Source: an uncultured Blautia sp. (GTDB taxonomy: Bacteria; Bacillota; Clostridia; Lachnospirales; Lachnospiraceae). Taken from it: a stretch of 64,000 nucleotides of DNA. Position numbers and translations under genes: made by a program. Location of the stretch: positions 124,001 through 188,000 of the forward strand of contig CAMNTH010000003.1 in the NCBI GenBank assembly GCA_946557785.1, given 5' to 3'. The notes below the pieces were generated by a model. That model searched no databases, had not been told where the DNA came from, and saw nothing but the letters and a program-made list of their open reading frames with translations. Positions 18,883 through 27,202 of the stretch are shown piece by piece; positions within the stretch are counted from its first letter, which is position 1, and every line of letters starts with the position of its first letter.

Positions 18883-19553
18883 TTTACCGCTCCTTTCTCT
18901 ATCAGCGCTTTTTTCAATGCAGCAGCTCCGAATCTTGGACTTGAGAGCACTGGTTTACGATAAAGCTCTGCTATATATTCCTCGCAATATGCCATGGAAC
19001 CCTGCGCAAACAAGATCACATCCGCCCGGTCTGCCGCTTTTCCTGAATATTCTGCCATCAGCCTTTTGAAATTGTCCTGGTCAAGGCCAAAGGCCCCGTC
19101 CACCAGCACATCAATGGTTTCTACTTTCCTCCCCATTTCCCTTGCTACCCTGTGAATGGTATTTGTAGTGGGCCGGAGGGTTGTGGGAAGTGTGGCCATC
19201 ACTGCGATCTTCTTTCCCATACGCACGGCCTCCCTGCACATTTCCTCATCAATCCGCACGATCGGCACGCCTAGGTACCTGGCCACATCCTGTACACAAT
19301 CTGCCACCTCTCCTACAGAAGAACAAATGTTTAAAATGGCATCTGCACCTGCCAAAATCTGTTTCATGTACATTTCGATCAGCCTGGCCGCCGGAGCTGC
19401 AAAAACATAGCCCAAATCCCTTACGTCAGCCAGAATACTCGGATCCTGCAAGCTGATCAGCTCCGCCTCCTCTCCTAACTGCTTTTTTACTTCTCTTTCC
19501 ACCAGTTCGATCAGTTCCGGGGTCGTACTGGTATATGCAAGTCCTACTTTCAT
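18876..19553 (-). CDS. Asp/Glu/hydantoin racemase-superfamily protein
   Basis: 225 residues. The start MKVGLAYTS at 19553 is preferred because GGAGGAGTGATGAG precedes it; the frame could extend ten codons into the upstream gene. It has a two-domain racemase fold with a first catalytic-type cysteine in LNICSSVGE (Cys77) and a second candidate in QGSMAYCEEY (Cys191), plus PTTLRPTTNTI. It lies 22 bases after the DUF1537 kinase gene and overlaps GH127. Members of this superfamily interconvert or cleave acids; an isomerase for a sugar acid is plausible here, but that is inference from the neighbours. Confidence 0.78.
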   Translation of the reverse strand: MKVGLAYTSTTPELIELVEREVKKQLGEEAELISLQDPSILADVRDLGYVFAAPAARLIEMYMKQILAGADAILNICSSVGEVADCVQDVARYLGVPIVRIDEEMCREAVRMGKKIAVMATLPTTLRPTTNTIHRVAREMGRKVETIDVLVDGAFGLDQDNFKRLMAEYSGKAADRADVILFAQGSMAYCEEYIAELYRKPVLSSPRFGAAALKKALIEKGAVKC

Positions 19554-19575
19554 TTTCTCATCACTCCTCCTTATA

Positions 19576-21006
19576 TTATGCATTCTTTGGCTCTAACCCC
19601 AAAAGAACAGCAATTACGTTATATAAGCTTTCCTCATTTCCCACATTCCCCGGGAAAATCACATAGGGGATATCGGGAAATTTACTTTCTTTGTTTGTTT
19701 TCCACACAGGGATTCCCGGCTGAATCTGTCCCAGCACAATCGCCCGTTTTACCCCAAGTCCCTTTACCCCTATATCGCTTGAGGTGATTCCTCCCTTGGC
19801 TACCACAAAGGCAGGTTTTACCTTTAAGTCTCTTACTAAAGACAGAACTGCTTCTGAGATTTTTACAGAGCGAAGAAGGGCTCCTTCCTTTGTATCATTC
19901 TCCATAATCAAAAGCTTTCGTTTTGTATAAACAACTACAGTAATTCCCCTTAAAATGTGGGATTCCATTTCCCTGCGTACTCTTTCTGCTTCTTGAAAAA
20001 GAGCGTCTCCTTCTAATACCAGGTCGGAGTTCAGTTCTATAAAACGGATGCCGTTCATTTGCTTCAAAGCCTCAAGCTGTCTGGTAGTTTTCTCCGTATG
20101 GGAACCTACCACGATCACGCCTCCCCTTTGGCATTCCTCCGTAATCATTTCTTGTCTTAAAAGGAGAGGTTTATCCTCAATGCAGCCCATAGCTTTTACA
20201 AAAGCTGCTGCAGTACGGAATAAAAAATGCTTTCCTCTGGCCATTGCCCTGTATAATGCTAAAGCAAAAATCTCCACATCGCTGTTATCTATGGCATTTA
20301 CGATAATCTTCTGAAAATTCTCAGCCTGACACAGCCGCTTCGTCAGCTTTTCATAATCCATGGAACGAAGTTCTTCTATGGAGATACACATAACACCTGA
20401 TGAAGGGTATCTTCCCTGGCTTTTTTCTTCCACATATTCCGGAAGGCTCGCTGCCTTATAACCAAACGTTTTATCCTTGGCAAACTCTGTTTCACATGCA
20501 GGAATCAATTGTTCTCCATATTTTACATAATGGATATTTCCCATAGTATACCGGCCGCCTTCTGCAAAAAACGGACAGATAATTTCACCATCAAAACAGA
20601 TTGGATTTCTCTTCTCCAACTGATCCTTCAGGACTTGTGTTTCAAGAGGATAGTGCCCCCGAAGTGTAGAATCGCTTCTGCTAATAACCAGATAGGATTT
20701 CCCATTGCTTGCCTTATCTATATTTTCTGCAATTTCCCTATGCGCTTTACGGGTTTCCTCTTCTGTAAAGCTGCGGGAATTGGTTAATATAAAAAACAGC
20801 TTTTGCTTATCTGCAAAGCCTTTACGGATACTTTCTGCCGACCAGTCTGTATAAACCGGAATGTCATGAACTGTCTGGACTCCCGTGGGATCATCATCCA
20901 ATACAATGATCTTGTCCTGATTCTTCCCTACTTCCTCCGCCAGCAAACTCCGTACAAGAGCTCTGTCCACATTCGGATATTGATTCATCGCCTCTGCATT
21001 TATCAT
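19576..21006 (-). CDS. DUF1537 four-carbon acid sugar kinase family protein
   Basis: 476 residues from ATG 21006, chosen for the GGGGGAACAAAAG ribosome site. The N-terminal domain has IIVLDDDPTGVQTVHDIPVYT, the family hallmark, then FILTNSRS and SRSDSTLRGHYPLE. The C-terminal nucleotide-binding domain has VVVGSHTEKTTRQLE, FVVAKGGITSSDIGVKGL and VIFPGNVG. Characterised relatives phosphorylate D-threonate, D-erythronate, 3-oxo-tetronates and similar acids (OtnK/DtnK and others). First gene of the operon with the racemase-like protein and GH127, with its own promoter at 21060-21088. The usual PdxA2 or OtnC partners are absent in the window. Confidence 0.88.
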   Translation of the reverse strand: MINAEAMNQYPNVDRALVRSLLAEEVGKNQDKIIVLDDDPTGVQTVHDIPVYTDWSAESIRKGFADKQKLFFILTNSRSFTEEETRKAHREIAENIDKASNGKSYLVISRSDSTLRGHYPLETQVLKDQLEKRNPICFDGEIICPFFAEGGRYTMGNIHYVKYGEQLIPACETEFAKDKTFGYKAASLPEYVEEKSQGRYPSSGVMCISIEELRSMDYEKLTKRLCQAENFQKIIVNAIDNSDVEIFALALYRAMARGKHFLFRTAAAFVKAMGCIEDKPLLLRQEMITEECQRGGVIVVGSHTEKTTRQLEALKQMNGIRFIELNSDLVLEGDALFQEAERVRREMESHILRGITVVVYTKRKLLIMENDTKEGALLRSVKISEAVLSLVRDLKVKPAFVVAKGGITSSDIGVKGLGVKRAIVLGQIQPGIPVWKTNKESKFPDIPYVIFPGNVGNEESLYNVIAVLLGLEPKNA

Positions 21007-21059
21007 CTTTTGTTCCCCCTTTCGTTCTACATCCAACGTCCTACATTTTATCTAAAAAA

Positions 21060-21088
21060 ATAATATAATAAAATATTATAATTTTCAA
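21060..21088 (-). promoter_or_regulatory. Promoter of the DUF1537-racemase-GH127 operon
   Basis: Minus strand TTGAAA, 17 bases, TATTAT in a very AT-rich stretch, 54 bases upstream of the start codon. Both boxes are 5/6 matches to the sigma-A consensus. Confidence 0.6.
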
Positions 21089-21195
21089 GTTTTTTATGCA
21101 GTATCCTCAATTTTCAGTAAAATAAACAATTTACAACTGCAAATTTTATCAAAAAACACTAACACCCTGTCCAAAACACTTTTTTTATTTATGCA

Positions 21196-21238
21196 AAAAA
21201 GAGACCCTGCACCAATTCCAGGTGCAAGATCTCTTTTT
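21196..21238 (-). terminator. Second terminator downstream of the sugar-binding protein gene
   Basis: Outer stem AAAAAGAGA/TCTCTTTTT and inner stem TGCACC/GGTGCA, separated by small bulges. With the next hairpin it isolates the ABC operon from the DUF1537 operon. Confidence 0.6.
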
Positions 21239-21261
21239 CTAATTATCTTTCAAACATTCCA

Positions 21262-21287
21262 GAGGGCAGTCCATACGGACTGCCCTC
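21262..21287 (-). terminator. Intrinsic terminator of the RbsABC-type operon
   Basis: Perfect 11-bp stem GAGGGCAGTCC/GGACTGCCCTC with a 4-base loop, 35 bases past the stop of the substrate-binding protein gene. The tail is only moderately T-rich; the tandem hairpin at 21196-21238 adds the strong U-tract. Confidence 0.75.
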
Positions 21288-21321
21288 CTGGCTGTCTAAT
21301 AAGAAAATAAATTATTTTCAA

Positions 21322-22440
21322 TTAGTCATAAAGGTTCGGAGCGATTGTTTCGTCTTCGATGTTTGTTGCATCATACCAGTAACCATCTGTAGGAACGTCA
21401 GAAACTTCCTGTCCGTTAGCTGCTGCTGTCAGAGCGTAGATTGCATAGTATCCCATCATCAGAGGAGACTGTGTAACAGCACCAAGGAATGTGCCATCCT
21501 GTACAGCTGCTTTGATAATAGAACCAGCGTCAAAACCAACACCGATTACATCCCCTGCTGCTGCATCGGAACCAAGAACGTTCAGGTTAGCATTAGCTGC
21601 AAGAACACCTTCTGCTGCTGTCTGGTTGGATCCGAAGATTGCGATACAGTTTTCTTTGGAAAGAATAGCCTGTGCTTCTGTGGAGCAAAGCTCTACAGTT
21701 GTCTGTGCAGGAACTGCTACCTGGATCACAACGTCAGCATCAGCTTCTGTTGCATCAGCAGTTGTTGCTGCATTTACATAAAATTCATTACCAGCTACTG
21801 CTACAGTTTTTCCATCTGCCTGAAGAAGCTCGATCATCTTGTTGATGAATCCGCCGCCGCGCTGCTGAATGTTAAGAGCAGTTGCATCCTGGTTAACTTC
21901 ACCGATGATAACCTGACCTTCTGCGTTTGCTACAACATCTTTGATTGCTGCATACATATTTTCAGCTGCTACAGAACCAGCCTGTGCATTGTCTGTACAA
22001 ACCTCTGCTACTACGGAGCCTTCCGGAGCATCAGCAACACCTGTGTCAAATGTAACTACCGGGATTCCCTTATCTGCACATGTCTGAAGAGCTTCTAATA
22101 CAGAAGAGGTATCACATGCTGCAAGGCCAAGACCAGCCGGGCTTGTTCCGATAGCTGTGTTGATCATGTTTACCTGGTCAGCGATATCAGACTCACTGTT
22201 CGGTCCCTGTGGTTTGTAAGTAACGCCAAGTTCTTCTGCAGCCATATCCATACCTTTCATAGCTGCTTCCCAGTATGTAGACTGGAAGGATTTTACCATC
22301 ATTGGGAACTCATATGCTTCGTTAGCGGTCAGTCCTTCGAACTGAGCTGCCGGATCCTCTGCTGCAAATACCGGTGTAACTGCCATTCCTGCTACCATTG
22401 CCGTGCTGATTCCCAGTGCGATCACTTTTTTGATTGTCAT
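21322..22440 (-). CDS. Sugar-binding protein of an RbsABC-type importer
   Basis: 372-residue exported RbsB/peripla_BP_4-type protein. Signal peptide at residues 1-26 (TIKKVIALGISTAMVAGM) with an AlaXAla-type cleavage site at VFA-AED and no lipobox cysteine, unusual for a Gram-positive binding protein. The mature protein starts with the sugar-binding-family MMVKSFQSTYWEAAMKGMDMAA and has IPVVTFDTGV and IFGSNQTAAEGVL. It is the last gene of permease-ATPase-permease-SBP, preceded by a hairpin that may raise its relative expression. The ligand is unknown. The regulator operon upstream carries a second binding protein of the same fold. Confidence 0.9.
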   Translation of the reverse strand: MTIKKVIALGISTAMVAGMAVTPVFAAEDPAAQFEGLTANEAYEFPMMVKSFQSTYWEAAMKGMDMAAEELGVTYKPQGPNSESDIADQVNMINTAIGTSPAGLGLAACDTSSVLEALQTCADKGIPVVTFDTGVADAPEGSVVAEVCTDNAQAGSVAAENMYAAIKDVVANAEGQVIIGEVNQDATALNIQQRGGGFINKMIELLQADGKTVAVAGNEFYVNAATTADATEADADVVIQVAVPAQTTVELCSTEAQAILSKENCIAIFGSNQTAAEGVLAANANLNVLGSDAAAGDVIGVGFDAGSIIKAAVQDGTFLGAVTQSPLMMGYYAIYALTAAANGQEVSDVPTDGYWYDATNIEDETIAPNLYD

Positions 22441-22481
22441 TTCTTTGTCCTCCTTTTAATTTATGCACCTTATTTTATGCA

Positions 22482-22498
22482 AAAACGCCCAGCGTTTT
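22482..22498 (-). promoter_or_regulatory. Intercistronic hairpin ahead of the binding-protein gene
   Basis: AAAACGC-TGG-GCGTTTT between the permease stop and the SBP ribosome site. In sugar ABC operons such hairpins often protect or favour the SBP message; it may also act as a weak terminator. Function inferred. Confidence 0.45.
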
Positions 22499-22510
22499 AC
22501 ATACTTTTGA

Positions 22511-23488
22511 TTAATTTGCCGCTTTTTTCTCTTTCAGAATATCGATCAGTACCGCAACGATCAGTACGACACCGGTGATAATCTGCTGCCAGTTTGCCTG
22601 AAGTCCGATATACGGAAGGCCGGTCTTCAAAAGCATGATTACATAAATACCTACAAAAGTTCCGAGAATGGAACCGTATCCACCTGATGCTGCAACACCG
22701 CCTACGAACGCACCGCCGATAGCATCCATCTCAAGACCTGCACCGGTACCAGGCTGTACAGTAGGAGTAACTGCTGCATAAGCTGTTGCTGCAAGACCTA
22801 CGAACAGGCCACAGACAACATATACCATAACATGGTAAAATTTTACATTAATTCCGGAAAGAGCTGCTGCTTCTTTATTAGAACCGATAGCGATAGTATA
22901 ACGTCCGAATTTTGTATGATTCAGAACAAACTCCATCAAAAGAACCAAAAGTATCATCCAAAGGAAACCGATAGGATAACGGTCTGCGCTTCTTCCTGTA
23001 CCGATGGTCAGCTTATAAATGGAATGGAACCATCCGCCTTCCTGTGTAAGTCCCGGCCATGGAGTTGCACTGTAAAGGGAACCCATACCACGGGTAATCA
23101 TACAGGTACAAAGAGTTGCCAGGAATGGAGGCAGATTCATAACACCGATCAAGACACCATTCACTGCACCAATGATAATTCCAAGCAGTATACATACCAG
23201 CATTGCAACTACAACAGGACAATTGTTATTTCTGATCAATGTTCCGCCGATCAGAGCATAACAAACCATTCCAGTTCCGATTGACAGGTCTACACCGCCT
23301 GTAATGATCGGGAAGGTAACACCGATTGCCATCAGAAGATCATAGTAGGAAAAATCCAACAGGCTGAGCATGGTATTGTACTGTCTGAATTCCTTACTCA
23401 TCACTGAGAATGCTGCTGTTAATGCAATAACAACCAGCAAAACAATAAATCTTTGATCACTTAAAAAACTTTTTCTCTTCTTAGTCAT
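22511..23488 (-). CDS. Sugar ABC transporter permease (RbsC/XylH-like)
   Basis: 325-residue polytopic membrane protein with about eight to nine hydrophobic segments. The family signature GGVDLSIGTGMVCY is near residue 63, the loop FGRYTIAIGSNKEAAALSGINV near 195, and GVAASGGYGSILGTFVG near 265. It starts 11 bases after the ATPase stop with AAGGAGG before ATG 23488. It pairs with the permease at 25032-26009 to form the channel. Substrate unknown. Confidence 0.92.
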   Translation of the reverse strand: MTKKRKSFLSDQRFIVLLVVIALTAAFSVMSKEFRQYNTMLSLLDFSYYDLLMAIGVTFPIITGGVDLSIGTGMVCYALIGGTLIRNNNCPVVVAMLVCILLGIIIGAVNGVLIGVMNLPPFLATLCTCMITRGMGSLYSATPWPGLTQEGGWFHSIYKLTIGTGRSADRYPIGFLWMILLVLLMEFVLNHTKFGRYTIAIGSNKEAAALSGINVKFYHVMVYVVCGLFVGLAATAYAAVTPTVQPGTGAGLEMDAIGGAFVGGVAASGGYGSILGTFVGIYVIMLLKTGLPYIGLQANWQQIITGVVLIVAVLIDILKEKKAAN

Positions 23489-23499
23489 GACTGTCCTCC

Positions 23500-25011
23500 T
23501 TAATCGATATTTCGTGTAGCCTTATTCATAATGTTTTCCTGGGTTGCTTCAGAAATATCAATATTTCCTGTAACTTTTCCCTCGCACATAATGATGATAC
23601 GGTCACTCATACGGAGAACTTCTGTCATCTCAGAAGAAATCATAATAATTGATTTGCCCTCAGCTGCCAGCTTGTTCATTAATTTATAAATTTCATTCTT
23701 GGCACCAACGTCAATACCTCTGGTAGGCTCATCGAAAATCAGAATATCACTGTTTCTTGTAAGCCATTTCGCAATAACGACTTTCTGCTGATTACCGCCT
23801 GAAAGGTTTACAACAAGCTGATCTGCAGTAGGAGTCTTAGTTGCAAGCTCTTTGATATATTTTTCAGTTACTTCTTTTTCTTTGGCTGAATTGATCAGGA
23901 GACCGCTGGTGAACTCCTCCATAGTTGCCAGAGTTGTATTTTCAATACAGGACTTCTGTACAACACATCCATATCTTCTTCTATCCTCTGACAGATAACC
24001 GATACCATATTTTACCGCATCCTGCGGGCTGTTGATGGTCACTTCATGAAGCTGGCCGTCTTTGCCCATGATAGAAATCTTACCGCTCTGCTTTGGATCT
24101 GCACCAAACAGCGCTCTGGCTGTCTCTGTACGTCCGGCGCCCATCAGTCCGGAGAAGCCGAGGATCTCACCCTTGCGAAGCTCAAAGCTTACATTCTGAA
24201 CCATTTTGCCTGCGTTCAAATTCTCTACCTTAAGAACTACAGGTGCACCCGGTGCAACCATGCTGTGCTGCTTCGGATCTTCATAAATAACACGGCCAAC
24301 CATCATGTTGATGATGTCTTCCTTGGAGCTCTCTGCTGTAACCAGAGTTCCTACATAACCACCATCGCGCATAACAGTTACACGGTCTGTAATAACCTTA
24401 ATTTCATCCATACGATGGGAAATATAAACGATTCCCAGCCCCTTCTGACGAAGGTCACGGATAATTACAAATAAATCTGCGATTTCTTTTTCTGTCAAAG
24501 CTGCGGACGGCTCATCAAAGATAATAACCTCAGCCTTATGAGAAATCGCCTTTGCAATCTCACACATCTGCTGCTTACCCACTGTAAGATTGTGCATTTT
24601 CTCTCTTGGATCGATATCAATGTTCAACTCCTGGAAAAGCTTCCTGGAGTCTTCCACCATCTTTTTATCGTCAATACGAAAGCCCTTCTTAGGTTCACGC
24701 CCGATAAAAATGTTCTGAGCAACTGTAAGGTCGCCCACCATATTTAATTCCTGATGTACGATTACAATACCTGCATCCTGAGCCTCTCTTGTGTTGTGGA
24801 ATTCCACCTCTTTCCCTTTGTAGGTAATAGAACCGGAATCCTTCTGATAAATACCGGTAAGAACCTTCATAAGAGTGGATTTTCCGGCACCGTTTTCTCC
24901 CATAAGAGCATGTACTTCGCCGCATTTCACCTCGAAATTAACGTGATCCAGAGCATGAACTCCTGGAAAGGACTTATCAATGCCTTTCATAGTTAAAATA
25001 ACTTCACCCAT
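23500..25011 (-). CDS. Sugar ABC transporter ATP-binding protein (RbsA/MglA-like)
   Basis: 503-residue duplicated ABC ATPase. The first domain has GENGAGKST, a family-typical degenerate signature (LTVGKQQM) and VIIFDEPSAALTEKE; the second has the expected degenerate Walker A GLMGAGRTE, LSGGNQQKVVIAKWL and ILIFDEPTRGIDVGAKNEIY. ATG 25011 follows GGGAGG. It is flanked closely by the two permeases, so one operon. It energises uptake of the sugar bound by the 21322-22440 protein. Confidence 0.94.
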   Translation of the reverse strand: MGEVILTMKGIDKSFPGVHALDHVNFEVKCGEVHALMGENGAGKSTLMKVLTGIYQKDSGSITYKGKEVEFHNTREAQDAGIVIVHQELNMVGDLTVAQNIFIGREPKKGFRIDDKKMVEDSRKLFQELNIDIDPREKMHNLTVGKQQMCEIAKAISHKAEVIIFDEPSAALTEKEIADLFVIIRDLRQKGLGIVYISHRMDEIKVITDRVTVMRDGGYVGTLVTAESSKEDIINMMVGRVIYEDPKQHSMVAPGAPVVLKVENLNAGKMVQNVSFELRKGEILGFSGLMGAGRTETARALFGADPKQSGKISIMGKDGQLHEVTINSPQDAVKYGIGYLSEDRRRYGCVVQKSCIENTTLATMEEFTSGLLINSAKEKEVTEKYIKELATKTPTADQLVVNLSGGNQQKVVIAKWLTRNSDILIFDEPTRGIDVGAKNEIYKLMNKLAAEGKSIIMISSEMTEVLRMSDRIIIMCEGKVTGNIDISEATQENIMNKATRNID

Positions 25012-25031
25012 TGCTGCATCCTCCCTTCACA

Positions 25032-26009
25032 TTAATTCTTTCTGCGTCTTGCAGAAACATCGGCATAAACTGCTACGATTACGATAATACCGGTAATGAT
25101 CATCTGCTGTCCTTTACCAAGGCCAAATGCCATAATGCCCTGCTGCAAAAGAGAAATGATACATACGCCGATTACTGTACCGCCGATGGATGCAAGTCCG
25201 CCGACCATGGAGGTACCGCCCATAACGCAGCCTGCAATGGCCTCGTTATTGTACTGGTCACCATATCCCGGCTGAACCGTTGTATAAGTAGCTACGAAGA
25301 ACAGGGCTGCAATTCCAGCCATCATTCCGCAGATGATATAAGCAAGCATACGCCATTTCCTTGTATTAACACCGGAAAGACGAACCGCCTCACTGTTGGA
25401 TCCAAGACAAAGTATGTAACGTCCCGGTTTCGTCCGGTAAAGAACAATACCGCACACAACAGCAACACCCAGGAAAATCACAAGTCCTACCGGAAAGCCG
25501 TTATAGGAAACAATGTTTCTGAACCAGCCATTCTCAGGATCATTGCCTAAAGGCCAGCTTACAGACTGTGTTTTGGTAAATACAGATGCAATACCTTTTG
25601 CAATGTTCATAGATGCCATGGATACAATAAACGGCGGTACTGACATATAAGATACAAGCCAGCCGTTAAAGACACCAAAGCAGACGCCAACCAGAACGCA
25701 GATTACCATAGCCAGTGCACAGGGAACACCGTAGCTGGTCATGCAGTAACCGGAAATCAATGCACAGCAGAACATAACCGGTCCTATGGAGAAATCAATT
25801 CCTCCCGTAGCAATTACAAACGTAACACCAAGTGACAAAAAGCCCAGGAAGTAGACATAGTTCAGAGTGGACTTAATACTGTCAACAACCGGAAATTTGC
25901 TTCCAAGTGCGACTCTGAACACTACAAACATAAGAATCAGAATCCCCACCAACAGGATTCTGTTTAGTCCGAGCTTTTTCATGATTGGATTTTGTTTCAG
26001 CTTTTCCAA
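25032..26009 (-). CDS. Sugar ABC transporter permease, TTG start
   Basis: 325-residue permease with ATGGIDFSIGPVMFCCALIS near residue 66, the loop GRYILCLGSNSEAVRLSGVNTR around 195 and GGTSMVGGLASIGGTVIG. The best start is TTG at 26009, placed 6 bases after GGGAGGG. First gene of the four-gene importer operon; the region upstream has a TATTAT-like -10 but no convincing -35, consistent with activation by the AraC-type response regulator encoded just upstream (inference). Confidence 0.9.
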   Translation of the reverse strand: MEKLKQNPIMKKLGLNRILLVGILILMFVVFRVALGSKFPVVDSIKSTLNYVYFLGFLSLGVTFVIATGGIDFSIGPVMFCCALISGYCMTSYGVPCALAMVICVLVGVCFGVFNGWLVSYMSVPPFIVSMASMNIAKGIASVFTKTQSVSWPLGNDPENGWFRNIVSYNGFPVGLVIFLGVAVVCGIVLYRTKPGRYILCLGSNSEAVRLSGVNTRKWRMLAYIICGMMAGIAALFFVATYTTVQPGYGDQYNNEAIAGCVMGGTSMVGGLASIGGTVIGVCIISLLQQGIMAFGLGKGQQMIITGIIVIVAVYADVSARRRKN

Positions 26010-26092
26010 TTTTTTCCCTCCCTATTTTTCACATTTCTGTGTTTTTCTTTCTATATAATAGCTTGAATTTCTTCTGATGAGAATGGAAAATC

Positions 26093-26148
26093 TTATAGAA
26101 AAAGGTTAAAAATTTACGGTATCGTAAATTTTTAACCTTTTTCTATAA
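26093..26148. terminator. 26-bp perfect inverted repeat, bidirectional terminator
   Basis: Two perfect 26-base arms (26093-26118 and 26123-26148) around GTAT. The arms are A/T-rich at the outside, giving U-tracts in both directions. It lies 8 bases past the stop of the sensor-type binding protein gene and upstream of the importer operon, so it separates the sensor and transporter transcripts. It is unusually long for a terminator. Confidence 0.8.
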
Positions 26149-26155
26149 CTAACCT

Positions 26156-27202
26156 TTATTCCTGCCTGATACTGTTAAAAGGGAATAATAGCTTCTCATT
26201 TTCACTTGTATACATATTTTCAAGGGTTACCAGCTCTGAACCTGAGTCTATATCTTTATCCACCGCCTCTCCATTGAGCATGCGCACCGTTTCCCGGACG
26301 CCTACATACCCCATTTTAAATGCTTTCTGCACCACCAGGGCACGGAAAACGCCCTGTTCCATCAGTTCAACGGCTTCCTGGGAGCTGTCCACTCCCACTA
26401 CCTGAATCCAATTTTCCGCACCGCAGTCCTTTACTGCCCTTGCAGCTCCCACTGAGGAATATTCATTCATTCCTGCAATGACCTGCAGATTCGGATATTT
26501 TTCCATCAGATCCATGGTAAGGTCATAGGATTTATCATACTGGGAATTGCAGTACATCACTTCCACGATATTCTCCGAAAGGTCCCCAAGGCCTTCCCTG
26601 AAGCCCAGCTCTCGCTCCACTGCCGTAGAAACCCCTTTTACATGGCTTACTACAGCAATTTGCGTATCCGGCTCCATCATCTGCCGGACATATTTTCCAA
26701 GCTTGCGTCCTACCTCCAAATTATCCGTAGCAACCGTCAGATCCTGGATGTTCTCTTCTGTATAGGAATCCACAAAGGTGATTGAGATTCCTTTCTTTTT
26801 TGCCTCCTCCAAAAGCTCATTGGAAGCAGTAAAGCTGGATGGGGAGATCAGGATAGCATCCGGCTTCTCCTCAATTGCCTGGGTCAAAAGCTCGTTCTGC
26901 TTTTCCACATCCTGTTCACGTTCTGGAGCCATTATGTCCAAGGAAACTTCATATTCCCTGGCAGCCATATGGGCTCCGGAAATAAGTGATGTCCAGAAAT
27001 CATTGGTTCCGTCCTGGGTTTTGGGGATGTACACAAGCGACCATTTATCTTTAGAGTCTTTCTGCCCCCACCAGCAGCCGCAAATGCAAAGGACTCCCGC
27101 CAGGACAATAACTATTATCAGTAAAAACCACTTTTTGCATCGTCCTGGATTTCTAACCCCGTGAGCCGTATGTTCTTCGGTTATTTGATTATGCTTCTTC
27201 AT
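26156..27202 (-). CDS. Membrane-anchored sugar-binding protein of a sensory operon
   Basis: 348 residues from ATG 27202 (GCAGGAGGACGGCA upstream), overlapping the kinase 3' end by 14 bases. A basic cytoplasmic N-terminus of about 23 residues is followed by one membrane segment (about 25-45, WFLLIIVIVLAGVLCIC) and a peripla_BP_4 domain: SLVYIPKTQDGTNDFWTSL, PDAILISPSS, GISITFVDSY, VIAGMNEYSSVGAAR. No transporter genes are in its operon. The same arrangement as XylFII-LytS-type systems suggests it presents a sugar to the adjacent kinase rather than feeding transport. A cysteine in ICGC could be a lipid site, but the motif is not canonical. Confidence 0.85.
   Translation of the reverse strand: MKKHNQITEEHTAHGVRNPGRCKKWFLLIIVIVLAGVLCICGCWWGQKDSKDKWSLVYIPKTQDGTNDFWTSLISGAHMAAREYEVSLDIMAPEREQDVEKQNELLTQAIEEKPDAILISPSSFTASNELLEEAKKKGISITFVDSYTEENIQDLTVATDNLEVGRKLGKYVRQMMEPDTQIAVVSHVKGVSTAVERELGFREGLGDLSENIVEVMYCNSQYDKSYDLTMDLMEKYPNLQVIAGMNEYSSVGAARAVKDCGAENWIQVVGVDSSQEAVELMEQGVFRALVVQKAFKMGYVGVRETVRMLNGEAVDKDIDSGSELVTLENMYTSENEKLLFPFNSIRQE

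Noticed and set aside
22482..22498. Full terminator splitting the importer operon
   Set aside because: Short 7-bp stem without a long T-run; the SBP is needed for function of the operon, so it is treated as an intercistronic hairpin.
26093..26148. Inverted repeat as the end of an insertion sequence
   Set aside because: No transposase, no target duplication and no second copy in the window; position after a stop codon fits a terminator.
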